The notes under the pieces are model-generated. The model saw only the letters and a program-made list of their open reading frames with translations. It did not search any database and was not told the DNA's origin. The translations under genes were made by a program, and so were the position numbers. Source: Coprinopsis marcescibilis (lineage: Eukaryota > Basidiomycota > Agaricomycetes > Agaricales > Psathyrellaceae). From it: a DNA stretch of 64,000 bases. The stretch is from NCBI GenBank assembly GCA_004369085.1, contig ML210151.1, positions 289,270 to 353,269 of the forward strand, in the 5' to 3' direction. Of this stretch, positions 47,483 through 60,333 are shown piece by piece (the first letter of the stretch is position 1; every line of letters begins with the position of its first letter).

Positions 47483-48023
47483 TCAAACATGCTTTAGAGT
47501 CCACGGCGACGAAGTTTGATTTTCGATTGTAAATAGGATGTCAGATCGGAATGTGATGGAAGTCATCTTCACCGTGACATAGGGCGCACACCCAGGGGTG
47601 AAGTCGATATACCCAAGAGATTGGCCACTGTGTTCCTGCCCGTCTTTAAGGACTACCCGATACTGATAACTCCACTCTCCGCTGCCTTCGCGCCAATGTG
47701 AAGAGTCCGATTAGTTCACTATCTCCCTCCAGGAAATCGGTAATAGGAGAGGACTCGGGGGACTGTAATGCTTCCGCAGCACTGCAGATCTTCGCCCACT
47801 GGAAGCGACCAGCGCGATGATGCAGGTGGTACCCGGTGGCCTTCGATCGACCACAAGCCCTAAACAATTATTCCATTAGTTCAAAAGTCCATGATGGTCA
47901 TGCCTACATTGAACGACCTGATGATGAACGGAGAGCCAATAAAAATTTAAATCGAGGGTACTGACTTATGCGAGATCCCGACAACTTCATCGGACAATTT
48001 CGAGCGATGCCGGTGTAACATTG
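47483..48023 (-). CDS. Hypothetical gene or pseudogene, at least two exons
   Basis: The terminal piece reads LGYIDFTPGCAPYVTVKMTS and onward to PWTLKHV and a TGA at 47483, clearly protein-like. Upstream in another frame lies a segment with GYHLHHRAGRFQWAK and SPITDFLEGDSELIG. An intron of about 107 nt (about 47859-47966) joins that segment in phase to an exon with an ATG near 48023 (MLHRHRSKLSDEVVGISH). The two later segments are in different frames around 47700-47720, and no good intron explains the shift, so either a frameshift has broken the gene or I have missed a splice. Family unknown. Confidence 0.35.
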
Positions 48024-49855
48024 CTATACGCGTCGAAATGAGGAAAACACGTTGGCTCGACGCGCCACAAGGTGAGTTGCCGCTTCTTTGCATGCCTTTT
48101 GAGAGATAAGCACGGATGGGGGACCTTTCAAAGGAAATTTCAGCACCATTTCCAGGATACAACAGTCTCAAAGCCACTGACGGGATAGAAACCTGTTATT
48201 TCGTTGCACACCTTTTCATTTCCGAAGTCAGATCGGGGAGACGAAGTGCTCGAAACATCCGTCAGTGTACCCTCGAGCGGAGTTGCCTCGCAAGATTATT
48301 TCACTTCTGAAACGAGGTTGCAATGAGGTTACAATTCGAATCAATGAATAATCACTTCACTGTGGCGCCTAAGGGCGACCCACTAATCCGAGCTGAGGGG
48401 TTTGTCGGCGTTGATTTCATTGTCCACCCAGTCCGATTTAGAGATGCTTGCTAGAAGGGGGGGGAGATGACACGAACTTGGCCGTCGACACCCTCCAATG
48501 ATCGTTCGACTACCAAGAGACCAGTAGGCCTCTGGCGAGTCAGTGACGAATGGAGAGTTCACCGAAATTCAGCTTACCACCTAATCCCGAGAGCCCTTTC
48601 TACGTAGTTCGATCAACACTGACGACCCCATCCCGCGAAACTTGTGGGAGTGACTTCATGGTGTTTTATGGGCTGGTATCGGGAGAAGCAGATGTAGAGC
48701 CCGTGTCTGGGTGAGTGTTTCGCGGACTTGAATACCCAGACAACCCAGCGCTGGCGTGCAGCCCTTTAACGGGTAGAACCACACGGGGCTAGGTGAGCTA
48801 ATCGCAGAGATAGTTACAAACATTTTCCCTGATGGTCGGACGGAGCCAAAGCTTATTTAATACCGTTGCTCCTCGATATCTACCACTCTGAGAAAGGTTA
48901 ATACAGCAAGTAATGTTGAGCTAGCGGCCGGGCTTGGTTGAGCTCGCGCTCTCTGGCGTAAAATATGACGTCTTCAAGTAATGACGCTGACATGGGCTGG
49001 GGAGTGAGCGAAATATGTACTCCTAGTCGACCACGACAGTAAATCTCGAATTGGGGTTTACCATTACGTCAGGCTGGGAACATCGTAGACCATTATGTAT
49101 CTGGGTTCCAAGGGAATCGGTTGCCGTGGTGCTTGACATGTACAGTCGCAAGTCTCAAAGAAACCTTTGTATCTCCGTTGACGTCGCAAAGAGTGGCATA
49201 GGAAGCAATGCAGGCCCTTGGGGTGCACTAAGTCAACAACATGAGACAAGATGCCGTACAATACGAGTCCATCTGGAGATAGCACTCACCACCGTACGGA
49301 GCATGAATTACCAGCCGTTAAAAAGGCAAGGGCTGGGTTGGCAAACCCGACGGCAAAACATTATGTTATTATTGAGTCAGAAGCCAGTACCAGGGTCGAA
49401 GTACAGCTTTCAGAGGTCCACCAGTGTGGATCACCCATGTGATAACTAAATTGTATTGGCTTGCGGTAACTCGGACCTCGCCGTGTAAGCCTCAGTGAGA
49501 ACTTTAAGTGCAGAACGTACCCTGTTTCCGCGAACAACTGTTTGGTCACACCTGCTGTGAAATGGGGTACCGTCCCTAGTGAAATAAAGAGAGCGGCGAA
49601 AGATAAAGGAGTCAACGTTCAACGACGGCGGAGCCTTCAGCAACTTGGCCAGGGCTTCGGCAACTACCGAGGAGGAACCAGGTCGTTGGTTCGGATCCGT
49701 TGGAGTCTAAAAAGTAAAATATCCATATCGAGGCTCGAAAAAAGGTATACAATACAAAGGCGCCAAAACGAAGTAAGAGGTCCAAAAATCAAAATACAGG
49801 AGTCTGAAGAATGTCCGTGGTCAAAGGAAGTTGAAAACGTTATACTCAATCCTTA
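48024..49855. other. Intergenic, no supported gene
   Basis: A plus-strand ATG frame at 48116-48310 and minus-strand frames at 49064-49285 and 49361-49615 are the longest; none has a recognised motif. The right part is the 3' flank of the GH79 gene. Confidence 0.35.
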
Positions 49856-52200
49856 CTACAAACAACCAAAGAGTACCGGTAACGCAATCGCACAGGCCAT
49901 CTCTAACAGAATCTGCACCAATCCATCGGCAAGTACCCTTTCAGCCCCACTGTTACTTCCCTTGCTCGTACTTCCCAGTCGGTGCTTGGAGTCAAATCCA
50001 GTATGGCCGTTCGATGTTTCCAACGATGCTGGGTCAAAGGTCGCCGTATTCACGGTTCTCGTCAGAACCGTCGTCGAAAACGTTTGTACCGCCTCGAATT
50101 CAACCTCAGATAGTGCCTCATTGTTGAGGAATACCAGTGCAGCCCCGGGTGCAGGCACATGTATGGCACACGTGTTTGCACCCTGATCGCAAGTCACAGT
50201 CTGGATGTCCTCCTGTCCTTGCAGTCGACCATCAGATTCGTAGTTCGCTCCAAATGTCTGACAGAAGGATCAAAGATTAGACAAGAGTGAGCAGCAAGTG
50301 AACAGGGACATTGCAAACCTGGCCTGCCCAAGTAAAGTTCCCCTTCTGAGAGACTGAATTGGCGCGGAGGTACTTGACTTTGACTTGCACTGGAGAAGCG
50401 TTTGGTTGCCCCATCAAGCCACCTTCGATGGAGATCGACACCGTCAGGTCGTTCGCTCCCGACGGATCTGTGATAAAGTTGAAGAGCATCACCCGCACTG
50501 GGTTGCCATCTTCATAGATGCCATATGCGGGAGTGTAGATATCCCCGTTATTCGCGTTTAAATCCAGCACCTGGGCTCCTCCCGACGGCCCCAGCGCCTC
50601 TGCCATGATGAGCGCAGAGTAGTAAATGGGACCGATAGTCCATTGTAGGAATGTAGACTGATTTGTGGGAGGGGCTGCAAGAGGTGTCAGCTCAATGAAG
50701 GATAGGGGGTTAGGGATAACTTGCGCGTAAATGGCTGAAGCGGGGATTATCAGCCTGGGTAATAGTGTGCAAAGAAAGCACGTACGTTGTAAAAGACGTT
50801 TTGACCACCAACGTGGAACAGAGCACCAGAAAAATTGGAGTGAGCCATTTGCATTGCATAGTCCAAGCCCCAAAGTGCCGCCCCAAAGGAGTCGCTGATG
50901 CCGGGGAACCCACCACACGACGCTGTGTTTGTTTCGAACATCAACAGATGTTTTTCTCTGGATTGGGCGTACTCTGTCGAGGTTATATAGGGCTCCACGA
51001 TGGCTCTCCCAGAATTGTGAGTCAGGAACTCCTGGAAGGATTCTTGGGGATCATGGTACGCCCCGATACCGAACTGGGCGAAGCAATTGTCCAATGGATA
51101 ATGTTCGACAGCCAGGTACGCGAGGTTTTCTGAGTAACGGTCCACGAAACCAGTCTCCCAAACCATCTCTGGAGTCCAGTCACCGGTGGCAATGTTAGGT
51201 CCGATGAGCAGGTTTCGGTTGGAGAAGTGTTGATCCCCCGCCATTGCGTTGACGAGGTCGCCGAATTCGCCGACATAGTCGTACGGACCATAATTCTAGA
51301 AACGGTCAATATCTTTCTGGTTTGAATTCATCATTACTTACCGATGGGCGATGCCCGTGTCGAGCATATAGATCTGGTTCGTTTCCGGCCTGGAGTCCTA
51401 TCAAGTGCGGACCCAAGGCTCGCTGACCAACTTCAGCGATTTCGAGACGAAGTTCTGATGTCTCAAAGAAGGGAATTCCAAGAAACCAGTCAACGTTTAC
51501 GAGGGAGGATATGTTCGCCAACATGTATATGAGGTCAGGGGAATAGTCGAGGGGCGGCGTTTGAGTCTGAGAGCGTTCAGGAACTTAAACGTGAGCGTGC
51601 TGAATAGCACGTACTGGATTCGTCACGCCGCTCAAGTTCTTTTCCAAGATTCTGCCACTTTGAGTGCTTGGTACGAGCACGGCCGTTTCTTGGGTGTTTC
51701 CTCCGACACGAACATGTACATTTCCTGCTCGTCGGATGATGTTCGACATTAAGTTCAAGAAAGGAACCATAAGAATTGACCTGAACTGTGTCAATGGGTG
51801 CGGAATTCATTGAACTCTGCCAACTCACGAGCTTTTTCCCACTAATATACGGCGTTAGAAATGACCTAGACATCATGGACGCATGAGACTCACAGACTTG
51901 GTCAACCACCGACATTTCTATCGAGAATCCGAAGAACGAGCCGCTCTGCTGAATCGAAACCCCGGGTGTCCCTCCATTGCGCAACTGCAACTCAAAATTG
52001 GTGGTTATTGGTGGGTCAGGCGGTGCGGGGGGATTAAGCACGGTCGGGTCGTAGGCTGCCGCTCCTGTGTAATCTGCTGCTGCTGCACTCCCCGACGCTG
52101 TGCCTAGATGGTGTTGGTGTTCAAGGGGATAATAAACGGTGACAGACCCAAAAACAGGCAGAACGTAAGCCAAGACAAGGATGCCAAATTTGGTGGCCAT
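49856..52200 (-). CDS. Glycoside hydrolase family 79 (beta-glucuronidase-like), secreted
   Basis: GH79 enzymes remove glucuronic acid, for example from plant arabinogalactan side chains. The ATG at 52200 starts MATKFGILVLAYVLPVFGSV, a signal peptide. An N-terminal beta-strand region (FFGFSIEMSVVDQV) leads to VPFLNLMSNIIRRAG and VHVRVGGNTQETAVLV, then the (beta/alpha)8 barrel. The acid/base Glu is in GLQAGNEPDLYARHG and the likely nucleophile Glu in HLLMFETNTASCGGFPG. A C-terminal beta domain (TPAYGIYEDGNPVRVMLFNF; ALVFLNNEALSE) precedes a Ser/Gly/Asn region and a hydrophobic end (ACAIALPVLFGCL), which may be a GPI-attachment signal. Several introns. It points away from the P450, across about 1.4 kb. 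Confidence 0.93.
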
Positions 52201-53617
52201 GATTGCATCCGAGCGCCCAGCTTTCATCGGTGTCAATAGCAGAATCTACTAATGGAGTCAAACGGGAGTCACTCACGGTTCTACAAGATATTGAAGAGGA
52301 GAGAGAAAGCTAGAGAAGAAACCGAAGCGACAGTACATAAGCCACGAGGCTATAGATCGCCAGCGTTGCAAGTAGAAATCACTAACTTGCCCATGACGTC
52401 GTGTTTGGAGTCAACAGAAAGCATACTCAGAGTCACAGACCAAGATGACACCCTTACCACCATGAGCTCCTGTCGTTTATTTACTCTAATGACATTGTAG
52501 CCAAGTACTCTTGGACTTTGAAGTTCTATTGAAACGTAAGAAAGTATCAAATTTGTTGAATTAGACAGTAGCGATCAATAGTCCGACTTTTCAGATTACT
52601 GTTTTGTTGTGTTTGCCTTGGGAAACCATGACCAAAGCTTGGAGCGTACCTCTTCTCGACCAACAACATCTATACCAATCCCGGCAAGTAAACTGCCTTC
52701 GTAGTACAACATCTCCAAGCCAGTGCTGGTAAAGGGTTTCTTGATTATCCGAGGCAACTTTGAGGTGATTGTAGGCTGACAAGTTACGTACTATGGCCGA
52801 ACTCCTCCGTTAACCCCTGTTTGATAGTGCCAACCGATCACTTCAAAGCGGTAGAAGATAAATGTGACAAAAGTTCTGAAGTGCACAGTGACCGCAGGGC
52901 TATAATACACGTTGTCGATACACCTTGACAAACGTTAGAATTTCAGAAAGTAGGCCTACGTTTCCACGAACCAATTAAAAACTCACAACACTCTAGTGCC
53001 CCATGTGGTATGTACAACCTACTCGCGAATTGAATGCAAAGGCGTTGTGGGCTCATAGTAACCACATATCAGGTATCATATTTCCCTCAGACTCTGGATT
53101 TATGTCAACGTTACCATTGTTGCGACAGCAAGTTTGGCTCACAGTCTCAGACTAGCCACGGCGACTTTTACCTTGTGTTCGGCGAAGCGTGCACATATGG
53201 ACCAACAAGAGCATTTAAAATTGGTAATACGCGGTCCGTTTCCACAACTTCAAGAGAGCGGACTCGGAGTCTCTCAGGGGTGCGCACGGAGGCAGAATTG
53301 AAAGCGTTGGGATCGGAAAAGATATCATTGATTCCAACTTTCCAAGCCTAGAATTTCCCCGGAATGCGTTTCCCATGCCCCATTGGCCAACTGATACCGA
53401 GGGTCAACCATCTTTGCTTCTGACTTCCTGGAAACCTATCACGACAAACCAGGGGGCCGTGGATCTGTGTGTGATATCTGGGCTATGCATTCGCTGCTTT
53501 TGTCGACTTCCCACCCGGCTCCCTCATCTCGTCAGCGCATTTTGTAAATCGGCCCGTTAGAGCTCTCTACATATACCAGAGCTTGGTGGTCCTTCGAGGT
53601 GTCACATAATCCCCAAG
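52201..53617. other. Divergent intergenic region between GH79 and P450
   Basis: The two flanking genes start outward from here, so it holds both promoters. No coding signal was recognised. Short frames at 52252-52500 and 53034-53351 have no partner exons or motifs. Confidence 0.45.
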
Positions 53618-55774
53618 ATGCTCCAACTCAGTGAGCCCTCATATGGCTCTGCCATTGCAATTGGCTTGGCCGGATGGTTCACATACCAGTACTATTTATT
53701 CACCGTCAACAAGGCGAAGGTTAGTGTCTCCCGTTAATGTTATCATCGACGTCACGCTCATATATCTGGATTCCTAGGTTGCGAATATCCCGACCGTTGG
53801 TGGCGATGGATTTATCTCGTCCTATATTTCTGCTTGGAAGTTTGTTTTTAATGGTCACCGTATTGTGCAGGAGGGATACGAAAAGGTGTGTGAGTTTGGT
53901 GTCTTCCCGATCGAATGTCGGCCTCAACGTCCGCGCTATGTAGTACAATGGAAGAGCGTTCAAGATCCCCACCCTCATGACTGGCGACAGATGGCTTATC
54001 GTCGTTTCTGGCAAGCAAATGATCGAAGAAGTACGAAAGGCTCCCGAGGATAAGCTATCTTTCAAGGAAGTCGGATTTGAAGTAAGCGTGACACAATGAA
54101 TGGACGCTTCTTCCGGCAACTCAACCCCACTCCCCTTCACAGCTCATCCAGACGGACTATGTATTCGGGTCAAAGGCAGCTCGTGTCGATCCTTACCATA
54201 TTGAAGTCGTTCGAGGCCCCATGACGAGGGGTTTCCCGTCACGTTTCGCAGATATTAAGGATGAGATTGTCGAGTCGTTCACTGATCACATGCCTGCCAA
54301 ACCAGATGGTGAGTCTTGGCCAATGTTTGGGTACAACTGAATTCCTGAATGTCCTGTAGAATGGACTCGAATTGCGGTCAGCGATGCTCTCCTTCCAATA
54401 GTTGCGAGAACCAGCAACAGACTTTTCGTTGGCCTGCCTCTCTGTGAGTCTCTGAACCATGTTCTTTTGTTAAACGCAGGTGACCAATCTCGATGTAGGC
54501 CGTGATTCCGAGTTCCTTCGCATCCAGAAGAACCTGACCATCCACGTCGTCACTATCGCCAACATTATCAACATCGTTCCAACCTTTATGAAGTCGTGCG
54601 TACTGTTCGCGTCCTTAAATTACTGCAACCTTATGCGCGATTTAATTTCTATAGGATCACCGGAAAACTGCTGTCCAACTTCCCCAAGGAGCACAGGTTG
54701 ATGCAGAAATTCCTTAAAGAAACAGTCCAGGAGCGAATGGACGCAGAGGATGAAAGGGGACGCAAATACGAAGGTCGCCCGGTGAGTTCAACTCGGCAGC
54801 TCTGTAAACTAGAGCATCGGTGACACCCAAGGGCCCACAGAACGACATGATCTCATGGCTGCTGGACCTGGTACCTGCCGAGCTTCGTAATCTGGAAGAT
54901 ATCTCGCTGCGCATACTCAGCCTCAACTTTGCTGCGATCCATACGACTTCTATCGTAAGCGGAAGGACTAGGCCAATTCGGAAACTACTGACAGAATCGT
55001 TTAGACCATGACCAACGTTTTGTTCGACCTTGCAGCCCGCCAAGAGTATATGGCACCTCTGCGTGAGGAGGTTGAGCAAGTGATTGGTGAATACGGCTGG
55101 AGCAAGGAAAGCATGGGCAAGCTCCGCAAAATGGATAGCTTCATGAAGGAGTCGAGTAGATTGGGCGGTTTGTCTGGATGTACGTTTTACTGCTTGATCT
55201 TTACTGCCTTGAGTCTAATCTTTTCCAGTGGTTGTAAACAGGAAAGCCGTCAACGACTTCACATTCTCTGATGGGACCACCGTGCCCAAAGGGTTCAGGG
55301 TTGCTGTCGCTGGCCAGGCCATCCACGAAGACAAGGTACGGGTGTGGGATCTGCAAGTAGAATTGACACTCCTTCTGATTCATGGTTCTCTAGGAAAACT
55401 ACAAGAGCGCGGACGCCTTCGACGGGTTCCGTTTCCTCGAGCTCCGGGACGGCGGTCACGAATACGATAACTTGCGACACCAAATGGTTACCTTGGATTC
55501 AAGTTTCCTCTTCTTCGGACACGGACGAGCCGCTTGGTGAGCACATTTATCTTTGTCTATGCTGTTGTTCAGCTGCTCATGTTATCTCAGCCCTGGACGA
55601 TTCTTTGCCGTCAACGAGGTCAAGGCCATGATGGCTTACATGCTCCTCAATTACGACTTTAAGCTTCCCAACGATAGCACGGAGGTGCCTGCCGGGTTCT
55701 ACATCATGGGAGGTCGCTCACCAAGTATGAGTGCCCCCATTTTGATCAGGAAACGCACTAGCAAAATTCAGTGA
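53618..55774 (+). CDS. Cytochrome P450 monooxygenase
   Basis: This is a heme-thiolate monooxygenase anchored in the ER; the substrate is unknown. The ATG at 53618 starts MLQLSEPSYGSAIAIGLAGW, a membrane anchor, followed by a short hinge and VANIPTVGGDGF. Early domains include IVQEGYEKYCGSVFKIPTL and FKEVGFELIQTDYVFG. The I-helix region reads NFAAIHTTSI, the K-helix ExxR is ESSR in FMKESSRLGG, and the heme-binding loop is FFGHGRAACPGRFFAVNEVK, with the Cys codon split by an intron. About ten short introns give roughly 510 residues. The HTTS-type I-helix and RxSG-like K-helix resemble the large fungal group of CYP64-like/CYP5037-like enzymes, but I cannot assign a family number. Confidence 0.93.
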
Positions 55775-56088
55775 TCGTCATTCCGTACCTCAAAGGCTAA
55801 TATGTTGTAAAGTGGAGAACTCACCGATACCACCGTCCATTGGTGCTATGATAAGTAGATATCGCGATGGAACTTACTATGTACTTACTACTATTAGTAC
55901 AAGAGTAGCCACTTGCTTCACTTCCCTAGTTCAGTGATTCCTCAACTAATGCGTGCTGCGTATCAATACGGTGATGGAATTGGAAAGCATTTATGAAAAC
56001 AATGGGTGGTATTAAGATATGTATGTATTGATTAGTACGAGATAATGTGTTATGTCCTGTGCGAATGACCTGGACAAATCATCACTCT
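55775..56088. other. Short spacer between convergent genes
   Basis: Shared 3' flank of the P450 (+) and TFIIE-beta (-). AT-rich, with no feature recognised. Confidence 0.5.
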
Positions 56089-57241
56089 TCATTTGCCTGG
56101 GGCAACGTAGTTTTTCGAGAGATCGATCTCTCCCTTCAAATGTGTGTTGGTAATCCGGACCTGCCTTTGCCGAGGTGCACCACCACGTTTGCCCTTTTTC
56201 TTTCCGTTCTGCGTGGCGCTGGGAGCGGATGATTCTGCAGCTGTGACCTGCAGACCCTCTGAAACCGACGGTGAGACCAGGCAAATTAACCAGGTAGCCC
56301 TTGACGTACCATTCGCGAGTTCTCGCTGGAGGTCAACTTCATTAGGGACCTTGAGATCGTGCCAGAGGTCTAGGAACTCTGCAGAGAGAGTAAGATATAT
56401 TTTAGAATAGCAGGGTGACGACGCACCTTGATCCACCCTTTTTCCGCCGGCCTCATCTGTAGGCTTGATCTCATTCCAGAAGACCATTCTTAGTTGACCG
56501 TCTTTCGTTGTTCTTGTCACCAAAACCTCGCCTTCCTTTTCTAGTTCCTCGATAGCCTGGCCTGCTTCCTTCCACGACTCTTTAAGCAGACGAACGGAGA
56601 GACCACCACCCTTCCGCGTTTGCCGTTGGATTTCATTGAGAAGTGAGCCTTTGTTTCTAAAGGTAAAGTCGTGCTACCATACGTTTAGGGCGGAGTTAAA
56701 GTACTGTGAAGGGCTGAGACCAACCTTGTATGAATAGAGGTCTGTTTTGGAGTCGTATTGAATGCGGTCATGCCCTCTGAACTTTTCCAGCAGAACCAGG
56801 TCTGTATCCAGAGGCGTATTCGTGATAATAGCAATATCTTGCAGCCGCATCGGGTTTTGTGTCGACTATACATTGTCAACTCTGAGCACAAAGCAGAAAA
56901 AGGCCACACACCTTCAAATGGTTTACGGCGTACACCAACTGAGTGTTGACATTCATTCCAGTGCCTGTATCAACAGGCTGCGAATATACGATATCTAAGA
57001 GTACCCAAGCGTTTCAACTCGAGCGACTAGACACGAACAGTCAGGTCATACTCGTCTTTGGTCGTTTCTTCTTGTTCGGTGATGTACTCTCCTCTTTGAC
57101 CTCAGGCGGAGGTGCGGCAGGTGTCGACGTCGAAGCGACTGCTGCTACTGGCGTTCCTCGAGGCTGCGAATGCCATGATTTGAAGTTCTGTCGCTTAAGA
57201 ACAGCTTTGAAGTCTGAAGTCTCTTGCTCTAGCTTAGACAT
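56089..57241 (-). CDS. TFA2: Transcription initiation factor IIE subunit beta
   Basis: With TFIIE-alpha this subunit recruits TFIIH to the RNA polymerase II preinitiation complex. The ATG at 57241 starts MSKLEQETSDFKAVLKRQNF. A disordered Ala/Pro/Thr-rich part ending in a basic stretch (NKKKRP) follows. The winged-helix core reads QLVYAVNHLK, RLQDIAIITNTPLDTDLVLL and DRIQYDSKTDLYSYKHDF. A second wing region is GSLLNEIQRQTRKGGGLSVR, then LRMVFWNEIKPTDEAGGKRV and LWHDLKVPNEVDLQRELANG. The C-terminal Lys-rich part (KKKGKRGG) leads to RITNTHLKGEIDLSKNYVAP, a conserved ending. The stop TGA is at 56089. Four or five short introns. Confidence 0.93.
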
Positions 57242-58402
57242 GACGGTTAGAGTGAAAGTTAGGCAGCTGGTCGGTGGTCACTGCATTGTCATTATTATTC
57301 TACGAACCGCCGAGCCTTGCCGCGTGGCACCGGATCAAACCCTTTGAATCCGGGCCGGCCTCCGCTCAAGTCGGACATCACCTTAATTCAAGCGGCGCTC
57401 AATTCGGTCGGTGCCAGCCGGGGCCTGGACATGCAGAGCCTCATTGATTCTAGCCTTCATTTCTTTCTTTCAAAACGCTGTATGCACACCCTGGAATCTT
57501 CTATCTATCCACCACACATGACCTTAAACCCTCCATAACGTTTCAAACACCGTTCAAAATGCTATGATCGTTAGCGGAACTGGTAGAGCCAGCCTGGCCA
57601 GGGAGCCGCGTTATTGGTTCACTAGCGCCATTTCTTTCGAGGGCAGATGTGAAGGTCTTATTTTCAAATTTAGCTCAATATCTGACAGATGGCAGTACCT
57701 TGGACATGACCTTTATCCAAAGTCGTTCTATCAAACACATTTCTGACGATCTACGCGACGTGAGATTTTCTATCACTATTCCTGAAGCCAGCTGACTCTG
57801 GACTTTCTCTTCCCAGAAATAATTCAACTGGAATAGCTGGTGGCCAGGAGGCGGCTAGCCTTTTAACGTCTCGACCCTCAATATCTCAGTGTCGTTTTTG
57901 ACGTTCGAGGCTTGCCTATCAGAACCTTCCAGACATAAAATTCTCGGTCCACCATTATCCTCTATCACAGACTGGATCCAACTTTTGTTGTGGACGATTC
58001 CGAGTCTTTCTCAAGGTCATTTCGCAGTTTGGCAGTTGGTCTTTTCCGGGTATTTTGCAGACGCCTTACAATCTACACCAATTGCTGCCGGTGACCACGA
58101 GTTCAGAGAAACCTCCTGGGACTTGTAAATTAACGATCATTCGGGTTGTGACGAGGGCGCTCCAGAATTCTCCATAGCTCGAGAATTACCCTCGCCGCCG
58201 ATCTTAATCAAACCTGTGCGCCGGCATCATTTTTCCACCACCATTGGACGTTTGGAGGCGCTGATCGCGGAAAAGACATAAACGGAACTCGGATGCAGTG
58301 ACTGACGTTTGGAGCTCGACGAAAGCCTATTTAAACGCTCAATGGCTCACTTCTCGTTCCCCCAACAGCGTCCCCTTCTTTTAATCCATAGGATCATATC
58401 TC
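57242..58402. other. Divergent promoter region of TFIIE-beta and lectin gene
   Basis: No supported gene. CTATTTAAACGC at about 58328 is the likely TATA element of the lectin gene, about 74 nt before its ATG. Short frames at 57317-57538 and 57889-58128 show no motif. Confidence 0.45.
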
Positions 58403-59707
58403 ATGCGTGGCTTCCCTTCCCTCTTTGCCTTCCTCGTTTTGTCAGCGTCGACTGTCTTCGCACAAGACTACATCGTGCGCAACCAATGTCCCACTCCGAT
58501 TGAGTGGTTCATTGGAGGCCAGTCTCAAGGGAATCTTTCGACTGGTAACAGTGTAATTCGACATAACCTTGGCCCTAATCCAGGCTTCATCTATACCTCC
58601 GCGAATGGTGGTTTCAAGAATGGCCAGCTGGTAGCTGTTCGCGCCGGCTTTTTCTTCGAGGTATGGATATTTCCATTCGTCCTTACAGAAGGCTGATTCT
58701 ATACATTTGGAAGCCTAATTATTGGTACTACTACATTGTACGGGATGGAAGCAGTGTCAACTTCAATACTGGAATCAGCATCACACCGAGTCAGCAACCC
58801 GTAAGTCTTCTCCGTCAAGTCAGCAAACAACAGCGACATTTTACTCGCCTTGACATACTCAGAACAACGGTTTTTGTGTAACGGCTGCATGTCGTGAAGG
58901 AAACAGTACAAATGCCTATAGACAGCCTCCCGTTTTCAACGGAGGACCCCCGCCTTCCAACGCACCCGCGCCTCTTCCACCCAATCACCAGTGCAAGACT
59001 CCTGGTACCAACTTTGATATTACGTAGGTGTCTTTCCCTTCCATCTCCAAGGGTTTGCAATTAACCTGAGACATTTCAATTCAGGTTCTGCCCTGAATGG
59101 AGCTGGCCCCAAGCTAGAGGTGCTCCTATCCTCGCCAATTTCAACCGTCAGAAGTGTGTCGACATTCGAGGAAATGTGTTGGCTAACGGAACTCCGGTTC
59201 AAATGTATGGCCCTCCTATAATACTGATCCTATCTCACTCTTGAGGCGGCTGATCGACCGATTTCCTTCTCCAGTTACGACTGTAACGACACCGGTGCTC
59301 AACGTTGGTTCTTGAACTTTGGTGGCACTAGGGTTCAGCTTGCTGGTACCAACTTCTGCTTGGACGCAGGCTCCAGTAAGTAGATGGGTGACTTGTCTTT
59401 ACTATCCAGGATCGCTCACCACTTGTTGAAAGACCCTGTAAACGGCGCCCAGATGAAGATTTGGCAATGCTACGATAACCTGCCTGCTCAGCAGTGGTAC
59501 TTAACACAGGATTTCCGTATCGCCCTGCAGGGTACTGGTACGCCCCCATTTGTTTCTCAAAGATCCTGGTCATCATCACACAATAATGCTGCAGGTCTTT
59601 GCCTCGACCTAACCGGAGGCAACACCGGGAATGGTAACATCCTTCAGGCGTGGCAGTGCACTGACTTCAACGCCAACCAGGTCTGGGGTCTCCCCGACTT
59701 CCTCTAA
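58403..59707 (+). CDS. Secreted two-domain protein: thaumatin-like region plus ricin-B-type lectin
   Basis: The ATG at 58403 starts MRGFPSLFAFLVLSASTVFA, a signal peptide. The first domain resembles thaumatin/osmotin-type or related beta-sandwich folds (QDYIVRNQCPTPIEWFIGGQ; NYWYYYIVRDGSSVNFN; NNGFCVTAACREG). A Pro-rich linker (PPPSNAPAPLPPNHQ) follows. The second domain is a ricin-B-type beta-trefoil with repeated motifs: KCVDIRGNVLANGTPVQIYD with AQRWFL, NFCLDAG with QMKIWQCYDNLPAQQWYLT, and LCLDLTGGNTGNGNILQAWQ with NQVWGLP. Three QxW-type repeats match the trefoil. Such secreted fungal lectins bind sugars on host or competitor surfaces; a defensive or binding role is inferred only. Five or six short introns. 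Confidence 0.9.
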
Positions 59708-60333
59708 TCCACACCTTCCTACGACCAAATGAACCGCTCCTATCTGTTATGAACATTTTCGTGCTTAGCTCTCACCCGGACGACGCTTCTCTGGTCGTAT
59801 TTCTTGCACTTTGACGCCCTTCTTGTGATGTTTACATGTTAGATCTACACAGACTCTGTATTGGACTTGGTATGCTGATCAAGGATATTTTTACATATAC
59901 TTCGCGATAATCAGGAGCGTAACAGAAATATGAACCACAATAATAACTTTCGTTTTAAGATGATTTGCTCCGAGTCCACTTCCGTCAACCGCACGCAATG
60001 GTGACTCTGAGGCTCAATAATCCTCCGCGCCCCATCACGTCTCATCGTCCCTCTCCTTCTGCGAACAACATGTAGGTATCAGCCAGGTGCGGGTCTTGTC
60101 TTGTTACCAAGCGTTAGGAATACCCAATGAGAGGGTGGGGATGAATCTGTTCCGATGTGCCGCGATGTATATATGCCCGGTTCGCACCCATAGCCAATTC
60201 ACAGCGCTCGTGGTCCTTCACATAAAGCTTAAGCCAAGGTACACAAGCCACTTGAAAATTGGCACACCTGATACAACCACCCGAACGTTTATCCTTTGAT
60301 TCAGCAAGGCTCAGCGTGGAAATGAGGAGATGA
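59708..60333. other. Shared 3' flank, no gene seen
   Basis: Lies between the convergent lectin (+) and YAE1-like (-) genes. A 70-codon plus-strand frame (60087-60299) has no recognisable motif. Confidence 0.45.

Noticed and set aside
49542..50186. 214-codon plus-strand frame
   Set aside because: Mostly antisense to the GH79 C-terminal region; starts without ATG and has no motif.
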